Assembly: GCF_002343915.1 (NCBI RefSeq) | Contig: NZ_NETK01000001.1 | Span: 6,710,001-6,774,000, forward strand | DNA from: Nannocystis exedens | GTDB lineage: Bacteria; Myxococcota_A; Polyangia; Nannocystales; Nannocystaceae | Length of the DNA stretch: 64,000 nucleotides | Direction of reading: 5' to 3' | In this document: piece by piece, positions 57,683 to 64,000 of the stretch | How positions within the stretch are numbered: position 1 is the stretch's first letter | Layout: every line of letters starts with the position of its first letter | Notes under the pieces: model-generated | Databases searched by the model: none | Told to the model about the DNA's origin: nothing | The model's input: only the letters and a program-made list of their open reading frames with translations | Translations under genes and position numbers: made by a program

Positions 57683-59098
57683 TCAGCGCGACGCGCTCGG
57701 CGTCGGCGGCGTGACCAGGCGGTGGTACAGCGCGGCCGGAGGCACGCCCTCGCGCAGCAGCGCCTCCGCGCGCTCGAGCTCCTCCTGGATGACGAGCCGG
57801 AACTCGAGCTCGGGCACGGCGCCGTCGACCGCGCGGCCGTTGACGAAGTAGGCCGGCGTGCCGCGGACGCCGAGGGTGGCGCCGAGGTCCTGGTCGGTGA
57901 CGATCCGCGCGTCCGCCTCGGCGCCGTGCAGGCGCTGCTTGAACTTCTTGAGGTCGAGCTTCAGCTCCTTGGCGATCTGCAGCAGCGTGCTCTCGTCGAA
58001 CTGGGCCTTCTCGGCGTAGAGCCGGTCGTGGAACTCCCAGAACTTGCCCTCGGCGTGGGCGGCCATGGCCGCGCGCGCGGCCAGGAACGCGTGGCTGTGG
58101 AACGGCAGCGGGTAGTGCTTGAACACCACGCGGACCTTGTCGCCGTAGCGGCGGCGCAGCTTCTCGAGCGTCTCGTGGCCGCGCACGCAGAAGCCGCACT
58201 CGAAGTCGGCGAACTCGACGATGGTGACCGGCGCGGTGGCCGGGCCGCGCTGCGGCGAGTCGTCGACGGGCACCGGGTAGATCACGTCGGGCTTGAGGCC
58301 GGGCCGCGGCCGCCGGACCTGGACCTCGCGGTAGCCGTCGGCGATCGCGTGGGCGTAGATCTGGTCGGGCGCGACGCCCTGCTCGCGCCACTTGGCCGCC
58401 AGGTCGAGCTCCTCGCGGACCACCGAGCGCAGCAGCTCGAGCGGCTTGGCGCCGTTGATGTGGCGGCCGTTGATGAAGTACGCCGGGGTGCCGGTGACGC
58501 CGAGCTTGCGGCCCTGGCGGAGGTCCTTCTGCACGGCGGTGCCCCAGCGCAGCGCCTCGAGGTCGTCCTGGATCTTCGCCAGGTCGAGCTCGGCGGCGCG
58601 CGCGGCCTCCTGCAGGCGCTCGAGGTCGAGGCCCTTCTGGCCGAAGATCCGGTCGTAGAACCCCCAGAACTTGCCCTGCTCGAGCGCCGAGCGGGCCATC
58701 AGCGCGGCGACCAGCGCGTAGCCGTGGAACTCGAGCGGGAAGGCCTTGTAGGCGAAGCGGAGCTGGCCGGAGAACTCCTTCTCGAGCGCCAGCATGCTCT
58801 GGTGGCCCTTCTCGCAGTAGGGGCACTCGAAGTCGGAGAACGCGACGATCGTCACCGGCGCGTCCGCGGGCCCGCGCACCGGCGCGTCGCCGACCTCGAC
58901 GTAGAACCGCTCGTGCGGCACGTCGCGCGCGGCGCCGCCGGTCTCGAAGCCGGGCAGCCCGGCGGCGGCCTGCGCCAGCGGGCTCTCGCCGGTCGCCTGC
59001 GCCTCCGCGGGGGCCTCGGCGCTCGCCTTGGGGCGCGAGCAGGACAGGAGCGCGAGCGAGGCGCCGAGGAGCGCGGTGCGGAGCGAGGGACGCGGCAT
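57683..59098 (-). CDS. double DsbA-like thioredoxin-fold lipoprotein
   Basis: A 471-residue lipoprotein (MPRPSLRTALLGASLALLSC) with two DsbA/DsbC-type thiol-disulfide modules in tandem. The first (about 60-245) has FSDFECPYCEKGH (CPYC), then KAFPLEFHGYAL and VTGTPAYFINGRHI (cis-Pro loop). The second (about 275-455) has FADFECGFCVRGH (CGFC), KHYPLPFHSHAFLAARAA and VRGTPAYFVNGRAVDGAVP. Both carry CxxC and the cis-Pro, so two active oxidoreductase or isomerase sites are expected in the periplasm. The fused duplication is unusual in length, most relatives having one domain. Divergent from the ABC ATPase gene. Confidence 0.9.
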   Translation of the reverse strand: MPRPSLRTALLGASLALLSCSRPKASAEAPAEAQATGESPLAQAAAGLPGFETGGAARDVPHERFYVEVGDAPVRGPADAPVTIVAFSDFECPYCEKGHQSMLALEKEFSGQLRFAYKAFPLEFHGYALVAALMARSALEQGKFWGFYDRIFGQKGLDLERLQEAARAAELDLAKIQDDLEALRWGTAVQKDLRQGRKLGVTGTPAYFINGRHINGAKPLELLRSVVREELDLAAKWREQGVAPDQIYAHAIADGYREVQVRRPRPGLKPDVIYPVPVDDSPQRGPATAPVTIVEFADFECGFCVRGHETLEKLRRRYGDKVRVVFKHYPLPFHSHAFLAARAAMAAHAEGKFWEFHDRLYAEKAQFDESTLLQIAKELKLDLKKFKQRLHGAEADARIVTDQDLGATLGVRGTPAYFVNGRAVDGAVPELEFRLVIQEELERAEALLREGVPPAALYHRLVTPPTPSASR

Positions 59099-59206
59099 CG
59101 GCCTGTAGTGTACCGCGCAGGCGCCGGCGATGCCTGGTACGCTGGCGGGAACATCGGCCGGCGGCGGCCGCGTCCTCACCGCGAACCACCACGGGAGTCC
59201 CAGGCC

Positions 59207-60187
59207 ATGCAGCGCGTCGTCTGTGTCGACGTCAATCACTCGTACGACGGGGTCCGCGACGCCGTCCGCGACCTCCGCCTCGAGATCCGCGCCGGCGAAG
59301 TGCTGGCCCTCATCGGCCCCAACGGCGCCGGCAAGAGCACGACCCTGCGGATCCTCGCCACGCTCCAGAAGCCCGACCGCGGGACCGTGCTGTGGGACGG
59401 CCGCGACGCCTGGGACGACCGCTACGCGATCCGCCAGAAGATCGGCTTCCTCGGCGACGGCACCGCGCTCTACCCCGGCATGACCGCGGCCGGCTACCTC
59501 ACGTTCTTCGCCGAGTGCTACGGCCAGGACGACAAGGCCGCCAAGGGGCGCGTCGACGAGCTCCTCCAGGTGTTCGACCTCGCCAGCAAGGCGAATGCGC
59601 GGATCTCCGACATGAGCAAGGGCATGCGCCAGCGCCTGGCGATCGCGCGCACCCTGGTCCACCGGCCCGAGCTCCTGCTGCTCGACGAGCCGGCCGACGG
59701 CCTCGACCCGCTCGCCCGCCGCCAGCTGCGCGAGGTCCTGCGCCAGGTCGCCGCCGAGGGCGTCGGCATCGTCATCAGCAGCCACATCCTGCGCGAGCTC
59801 GACGGCTTCTGCGACGCGGTCGCGGTCATCCAGCAGGGCAAGCTCGAGGTCCACGGGCCGGTCGACGAGGTCATCAACCGCTACGAGGTCGGCCGCCGCT
59901 TGCACGAGGTGCAGGTCACGCGCGGGCTCGCCCGCGCGATCGAGATCCTGCGCAAGCACGAGGGCCTCATCGAGGCGCTCCTGCCCCTGCACAAGGGCGA
60001 GCCCCAGCCCGACCCCGAGAAGGACGAGCGCGGCCTGCTCCGCGTGCGGATCCACGGCAGCGAGGAGCGCGCCGCTCATTTGCTCAAGGAGCTGGTGCTC
60101 GCCGACGTCGAGGTGATCTCGCTGGCCAAGGTCCGCTCCGACCTGGAAGACGTGTACAGCAGCCTCGGGCGCGACAAGGTCAGCTGA
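59207..60187 (+). CDS. ABC transporter ATP-binding protein (NatA/CcmA type)
   Basis: A 326-residue ATPase. Walker A GPNGAGKSTT (about 37-46), Q-loop around IRQKIGFLGDG, signature SKGMRQRLAIARTL (near 140), Walker B LLLLDEPADGLDP and switch His in VISSHILRE. The C-terminal extension (about 225-326) resembles the ABC-2 type ATPases of export systems (NatA/DrrA). No permease gene follows: downstream is a CATG array and a divergent gene, so the membrane partner must lie elsewhere or the ATPase is orphaned. An array unit is 9 bp after its stop. Confidence 0.92.
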   Translation: MQRVVCVDVNHSYDGVRDAVRDLRLEIRAGEVLALIGPNGAGKSTTLRILATLQKPDRGTVLWDGRDAWDDRYAIRQKIGFLGDGTALYPGMTAAGYLTFFAECYGQDDKAAKGRVDELLQVFDLASKANARISDMSKGMRQRLAIARTLVHRPELLLLDEPADGLDPLARRQLREVLRQVAAEGVGIVISSHILRELDGFCDAVAVIQQGKLEVHGPVDEVINRYEVGRRLHEVQVTRGLARAIEILRKHEGLIEALLPLHKGEPQPDPEKDERGLLRVRIHGSEERAAHLLKELVLADVEVISLAKVRSDLEDVYSSLGRDKVS

Positions 60188-60196
60188 ACGCGAGGG

Positions 60197-60252
60197 CATG
60201 TGCTTCGGGGCATGTGCTTCGGGGCATGCTTGAAAGCGCAGGTGACTGCATC
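60197..60252. repeat. phased 14-bp CATG array with two identical units
   Basis: Units start at 60197, 60211, 60225 and 60239. The first two are identical (catgtgcttcgggg), then CATGCTT and CAGGTGA. It begins 9 bp after the ABC ATPase stop codon. Confidence 0.85.
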
Positions 60253-60355
60253 AGGGTGCTCGCGCGCGCGTCGCTCGAGCGCCGGCCGGAGCCGGCAGAG
60301 CGCCTCGGCGCAGGCGGCCTCGCGGTCGCCGACGCGAGCGTCGCGAGCCTTCGGA

Positions 60356-60383
60356 GATGTCCCGAAGGTCATGTCGAATTCAG
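60356..60383. repeat. two-unit 14-bp array at the stop of the DedA-like gene
   Basis: GATGTCC (60356) and CATGTCG (60370), separated by 14 bp. The stop codon of the minus-strand gene (60369-60371) lies in the second unit. Confidence 0.7.
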
Positions 60384-60812
60384 AAAGAGCCAGACGAGCG
60401 CGGCGTAGCGGGCCAGCTTGCCGAGGGCGATCCACAGCGCGACAGGCACGGCGGGCAGCTCGAGCCAGCCGGCCAGGACGCACAGGGCGTCGCCGACGAA
60501 CGGGAGCCAGGCCAGGAGCAACGCCGGCGCGCCGCGGCGCTGCAGCCAGGCGGCCCGCGGCGAGGCGAGCGCGGCCGGATCGACGGCGACGCGGCCGAGC
60601 CGGCCGAGCGCGTAGGTGGTGAGGCTGCCGGCGGTGTTGCCGACGGTGGCGACCGCGAGCGCGGCGGGCCATAGGTCGGGCCGCGCGGCCAGCAGCGCGA
60701 GCAGCCACACCTCGGAGGCCAGCGGCAGGAGCGTGGCCGCCAGGAAGCTGACCGCCAGCAGCGCCAGCAGCGAGGCCTCGGCGGGCGGGAGCAGGGCGGC
60801 GAGGTCGGGCAC
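60369..60812 (-). CDS. DedA/YqaA-like membrane protein
   Basis: A 147-residue integral membrane protein with four or so hydrophobic segments. Its central pattern LAVATVGNTAGSLTTYALGRLG (glycine-rich helix with the G[D/N]xxGxxxxYxxG core of the DedA/YqaA family) and WLPFVGDALCVLAGWLELP support the family. DedA-type proteins act in lipid handling and membrane homeostasis, probably as lipid flippases. The GTG at 60812 starts just before the first helix. The frame upstream is Arg/Ala-rich and unlikely to be translated. The stop lies in a CATG array. Confidence 0.72.
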   Translation of the reverse strand: MPDLAALLPPAEASLLALLAVSFLAATLLPLASEVWLLALLAARPDLWPAALAVATVGNTAGSLTTYALGRLGRVAVDPAALASPRAAWLQRRGAPALLLAWLPFVGDALCVLAGWLELPAVPVALWIALGKLARYAALVWLFLNST

Positions 60813-61021
60813 GCGAGAGTTCAGGATGCCCCCGCGACGGGCTCGCGTCACGCCGATGGGATCGCGGGGCGCGGCGCTCGCCTCGGCGCTAGCGCTTCGT
60901 CCTCGGGCCGGGCGCATGCGCGCGAGCGAGCGGGCTGCACGAGGCCCAGCCTCGCGGAGCGGTCCGAAGGCATCCGCGTCCGAGGAAGCGCTTGCCGGGC
61001 ACGCCGCGCCCGGTGGCGGCG

Positions 61022-61777
61022 TCAGGTCTCGTAATGAAAAGACTCGATGCAGACCTCGCTGGCCTCGCCCTCGACGATGTCCTCGAGGCAGTCGGCCTTG
61101 GCTTGCAGGTCCGCCTCGGCGCGGCAGGCGTCGAAGTAAGCGGCCTCGCGGAGGTCGTAGAGGCCGGTGGGCTCGAAGAACCCGCTGACGTCGAGCTCCT
61201 CCTTGTCGGCCACGTACGCGGTGCGGTCTCCCTGCAGGTAGAGGTCGATCTTGCGCTGGCCGTAGAAGTCGTCGATGACGTAGTGGATCGTCAGCGAGCC
61301 GACCATCGTGCCGGCCGACAGCGCGTCGAGCACACAGTCCACGGCGGCCTCGTCCGCGGCGGTGCAGGTCTCGTCGATCTCGCTGCACTCGAACTCGGCC
61401 GCGGGACACAGGCCGGTGGTGCCGCACACGTTCTCGACGGTGGAGGAGGTGCTGACGTGGGCCTCGAAGCAGCAGCAGGCGTCGGCGGCGGTGTGGTCCG
61501 GACACAGCGCGTTCGGTTCGCCGGTGGTGGTGTCGGTCGAGGTCGAGGTCGGCTCGGAGGTCCCGGTGGTCGGGCCGGTGGTGCCGGTCGTCGAGGCGTC
61601 GGTGGTGGTGTCGGTCGAGGTCGAGGTCGGCTCGGAGGTCCCGGTGGTCGGGCCGGTGGTGCCGGTCGTCGAGGCGTCGGTGGTGGTGTCGCCGGCGGTC
61701 GTCTTGTCGCTGCCCGGACAGGCCGTGAGGGTGAGGGCGAGCAGCGGGACGGCGAGGAGATCGAGGTGAAGGCGCAT
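61022..61777 (-). CDS. Thr/Gly-linker lipoprotein with Cys-rich region
   Basis: A 251-residue lipoprotein (MRLHLDLLAVPLLALTLTAC; lipobox LTAC). Residues 24-88 are a low-complexity linker with a perfect 26-residue duplication (34-59 and 60-85). The C-terminal region (about 90-251) has many Cys (CCCFEAH, NVCGTTGLCPAAEF, CSEIDETC, VDCVLDALSAG) and a mixed alpha/beta stretch (LTIHYVIDDFYGQRKIDLYL). Surface-exposed and of unknown function; it is one of at least five linker lipoproteins of this style in the window. Confidence 0.75.
   Translation of the reverse strand: MRLHLDLLAVPLLALTLTACPGSDKTTAGDTTTDASTTGTTGPTTGTSEPTSTSTDTTTDASTTGTTGPTTGTSEPTSTSTDTTTGEPNALCPDHTAADACCCFEAHVSTSSTVENVCGTTGLCPAAEFECSEIDETCTAADEAAVDCVLDALSAGTMVGSLTIHYVIDDFYGQRKIDLYLQGDRTAYVADKEELDVSGFFEPTGLYDLREAAYFDACRAEADLQAKADCLEDIVEGEASEVCIESFHYET
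61523..61678 (-). repeat. perfect 78-bp tandem duplication in a linker
   Basis: Two 78-bp copies (61601-61678 and 61523-61600) encode a 26-residue Thr/Gly/Ser block twice. I see no differences between them, so the duplication is recent or under strong homogenisation. Confidence 0.9.
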
Positions 61778-61954
61778 AGCGGTGTTCGTGGGGGAGACAA
61801 CTTCGAGCGAGGAATTTCCAGCTCGTGGAGCCCCGCGGCGAAAGGTGCGTGGAGCAGGACCTGCGATTCGTTCATGATCCTGCGACGCGCGCTCGAGGTC
61901 GGCGAGGGAGCCGACGGTATCACACCACGCCCGGGTTTCTTATGACCGAAGGGA

Positions 61955-61996
61955 CATGACCCATCGGGCATGCCCTTTCAAACCCTTCACTGCGCG
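61955..61996. repeat. phased 14-bp CATG array at a stop codon
   Basis: CATGACC (61955), CATGCCC (61969) and a weaker CCCTTCA (61983) at 14-bp steps. The last unit overlaps the stop codon (61987-61989) of the PDZ protein gene. Confidence 0.75.
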
Positions 61997-62970
61997 CCGG
62001 CGCCGACCGACGCGAGGGCCTTGACCGGCGGGGCGTCGGTGAGGGAGTGGAGGGCGAAGTCGATGGCGACGGACAGGGTCTCTTGGGGGCCGGCCGGGAA
62101 GCCGCGGGTGTGGAAGCGGACGATGCCGCGGCGGTCGAAGACGAGGACCACCGGGGTGCGGGAGTAGTCGAAGATCGACTCGCGGATGTCGGCGGCGGAG
62201 CCCTCGAGGCCGACGGTGAAGCCGTTGGTGGGCGAGGACGACAGCTGGAAGATCGGGATGAAGCCGTCGGGGCCGGGGTCGGCGGTCTGGCGCAGCATGT
62301 CGCGGATGGCCGGCTCGGCGCGGAAGTCGGTGATGAAGTAGCTGTCGACGCCGGCGGCGGCGAGCTCGTCGCTGAACTCCTGCATGTGCGCGTACACGGT
62401 GGGGGCGAGGGCCAGCGAGCGGCGGTACTCCTCGATCATCGGCGGCAGCTCCCAGATCACCAGCAGGGCGGCGCGGCCGTACAGCTCGCGGCCGTTGATG
62501 TAGCCGCGCGGCTCGTCGGCGCGGTAGAAGCGGATCGCCGGGATCGCGTGGCCGAACAGCTTGCTGCGGGCCCAGTCGGGGGCGCGGTCGAGGGCTTCGG
62601 CGCCGACGGTGAACATCGGCGGGGCGGCGGGGATCGGCGGCAGCAGCTCGTTGGGCTTGGCGACGATCGTGACCTCGCGGATCTCGTTGGTGCCGTACTT
62701 GGCGACCTGCAGCTTCAGCGGCGTGTTGCGGGCCAGGTCGATCTGATCGATCTCCGCCCCGCTCGAGACCGGCCGGCCGTCGACCGCGAGGATCCGGTCG
62801 CCGCGCTTGATCTCCTCGCAGCCGACCTCGCAGCCGAGGTTGTAGGCGACCCACACGCCGCCGGGGGCCAGCTCGCTGTGGGCCGGGGGCGGGCGCGGCG
62901 GGTTGAGCTCGGGGCCGCAGGCCCAGAGACCGAACGACAGGGTCAGAGCGGAGAGCAGGGAGCGCTGCAC
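61987..62970 (-). CDS. PDZ-domain lipoprotein-like protein with thioredoxin-like domain
   Basis: About 327 residues from the GTG at 62970, which has AAAGGA seven bases upstream. An ATG at 63027 would add 19 residues. The N-terminus (LLSALTLSFGLWAC) has a WAC lipobox-like Cys. A PDZ domain (about 30-100) includes GVWVAYNLGCEVGCEEIKRGDRILAVDGRPV, named here only by its GDRILAVDGRPV core. The C-terminal half (ALLVIWELPPMIEEYRRSLA, then VVLVFDRRGIVRFHTRG) resembles a redoxin without the CxxC, so a binding rather than redox function is likely. Confidence 0.72.
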   Translation of the reverse strand: MQRSLLSALTLSFGLWACGPELNPPRPPPAHSELAPGGVWVAYNLGCEVGCEEIKRGDRILAVDGRPVSSGAEIDQIDLARNTPLKLQVAKYGTNEIREVTIVAKPNELLPPIPAAPPMFTVGAEALDRAPDWARSKLFGHAIPAIRFYRADEPRGYINGRELYGRAALLVIWELPPMIEEYRRSLALAPTVYAHMQEFSDELAAAGVDSYFITDFRAEPAIRDMLRQTADPGPDGFIPIFQLSSSPTNGFTVGLEGSAADIRESIFDYSRTPVVLVFDRRGIVRFHTRGFPAGPQETLSVAIDFALHSLTDAPPVKALASVGAGAQ

Positions 62971-63111
62971 GGCGATGTCCTTTGCTCCGATGAGAGTGGC
63001 CCCCGTTGTTGGCCGGCGCCAGGACATGATGAATATTTCTTCATCGCGCGTCCGAGGCCGGTCCGAGGCCCGTGGACCTCACGGGAGCGCGGGCACGGAC
63101 GCGCGGGCGGG

Positions 63112-64000
63112 TCACACCTGGGCCGACAGCGACCCCGTGGACTTGCGCTCGAGCTTGGGGATGAGCTCACCGACGAGGCGGATGCTCTTCATGACCTTGT
63201 CGTGGGGCAGCTGACCGACCTGGTGGAAGCACATCAGGCGGTCGATGCCGAGGTCGGCGTAGACCTGCATCTTGCGCAGGCAGGTCTCGGGGCTGCCGAC
63301 GATCAGCGAGTCCTGCTCGGCGAGCGCGTCGTAGACCTCCTCGGGCGGGACGTCCTCGCCCTGCATGATGCGGCCGATGACGATCTGGGCCCGGTTGACG
63401 CGGCCGCCGCTGCGGGCCTGCTCGTCGGTCAAGAACTGGCCGAGCAGGGCGCTGCCGGCCGGGTCCTTGAGCCGCTTCTCCTGCTCGGCGGCCTGCTGCA
63501 GGAACTGCTCCTTGGCCTCGAAGAAGGTGAACGAGCGGTTGGTGTACCAGGCCGCGGCCGTGGCGGCGCCGTTGCGCATCGCCTCCTCGTCGGTGTCGGC
63601 GCAGTGGACGAAGGTGAAGAAGGCGACCTTGTCGTTGATGAACTCGCCGACCGGCTGCTTGCACGCCGCGATCGCCTGGCGATAGAGGCCGATCCACGCC
63701 TTGACCTGCTCGGGCGGGGCCCACAGCGTGACCCCGAGCGCGCCGACGCCGTTGCGGCCGGCCTGCTCGAACGAGGCCGGCGACGAGCACGCCTGCCACA
63801 GCGCCGGGTGCGGCTTCTGCAGCGGCTTGGGCACGATCGGCACGTCCTTGATGTCGAAGTACTGGCTCTTCCACGAGAAGCGCTCTTGCGTCCACATCTT
63901 CGGGATCATCTCGAACGCCTGCTGCATCTGATCGCGCGCCTCGTCGGCGGCGATGTTGAAGGTGCGCCACTCGGGGATGGTCGAGCGCGCGAGGCCGAGC
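63112..64000 (-). CDS. luciferase-like (LLM class) flavin-dependent oxidoreductase, partial
   Basis: The 3' part of a gene running off the window edge; the start codon is outside. About 296 residues are visible, matching the bacterial luciferase-like monooxygenase fold: IPEWRTFNIAADEARDQMQQ, ALWQACSSPASFEQAGRNGV, GVTLWAPPEQVKAW, and near the C-terminus DSLIVGSPETCLRKMQVYAD and GIDRLMCFHQVGQLPHDKVM (flavin-contact region). These FMN-dependent enzymes oxidise aldehydes, alkanesulfonates or related small molecules. The substrate is unknown. It is divergent from nothing within the window and stands 141 bp upstream of the PDZ gene on the same strand. Confidence 0.9.
   Translation of the reverse strand, partial: LGLARSTIPEWRTFNIAADEARDQMQQAFEMIPKMWTQERFSWKSQYFDIKDVPIVPKPLQKPHPALWQACSSPASFEQAGRNGVGALGVTLWAPPEQVKAWIGLYRQAIAACKQPVGEFINDKVAFFTFVHCADTDEEAMRNGAATAAAWYTNRSFTFFEAKEQFLQQAAEQEKRLKDPAGSALLGQFLTDEQARSGGRVNRAQIVIGRIMQGEDVPPEEVYDALAEQDSLIVGSPETCLRKMQVYADLGIDRLMCFHQVGQLPHDKVMKSIRLVGELIPKLERKSTGSLSAQV

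Overview
The window is about 64 kb of very GC-rich bacterial DNA that reads like a myxobacterial chromosome. Nannocystaceae is my best guess. The pointers are lipoproteins with long Thr/Gly/Asp/Ser linkers after the lipobox, two secreted metalloprotease-like proteins with MYXO-CTERM tails, a myxobacterial Cys-rich repeat, a DUF1552/DUF1592 pair, and a 1764-residue Ser/Thr-kinase/ATPase/GAF/histidine-kinase fusion. The species call is inference. No phage, insertion sequence or CRISPR array was seen.

Layout. 0-10 kb: argS, a MAPEG protein, an outer-membrane-like protein, two convergent MYXO-CTERM zincin-like proteins, tRNA-Gly(CCC) with its own promoter and hairpin, 5-formyl-THF cyclo-ligase and a parvulin lipoprotein. 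10-20 kb: two small ABM proteins around a Roadblock-like protein, a creatininase-family enzyme, a benzoate-CoA-ligase-like enzyme, an OmpA-type lipoprotein, FtsK and a LolA-like carrier. 20-27 kb: surface and periplasmic proteins, including a PhoD phosphatase, a beta-helix lipoprotein paired with a diheme lipoprotein, and a metallophosphoesterase lipoprotein. 27.8-31.8 kb: a three-gene molybdenum hydroxylase operon whose FAD subunit carries the four-Cys insertion of 4-hydroxybenzoyl-CoA reductase (hcrCAB). 32-40 kb: an acetoacetate-decarboxylase-like protein, LysR and SDR genes, an RBBP9-like hydrolase and the DUF1552/DUF1592 pair. 40.5-45.6 kb: an RND efflux adaptor and permease followed by an NRDE-family gene. 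46-49 kb: an MmeI-like methyltransferase whose nuclease motif looks lost. 49-57.6 kb: a Sel1-like lipoprotein, a membrane histidine kinase and the giant hybrid kinase. 57.7-64 kb: a double DsbA-like lipoprotein, an ABC ATPase, a DedA-like protein, two more secreted or lipoproteins, and the 3' part of a luciferase-like oxidoreductase.

The most striking structure is not a gene. Throughout the window there are phased arrays of a short palindrome, roughly GGACATGTCC, whose CATG cores recur almost exactly every 14 bp. The ideal array reads the same on both strands. Intergenic copies repeatedly abut or contain stop codons (near 3007, 5733, 9085, 12356, 20970, 32741, 36218, 60187, 60369 and 61987). 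Others lie inside coding regions (26932, 41566, 54224, 56750), and one supplies a Shine-Dalgarno and start codon (24845-24886). I do not recognise a named family. Other oddities are gene 3' ends duplicated beside themselves, a signal-peptide region tripled in exact 66-bp units, and a zinc-protease motif with Gln for the first His.
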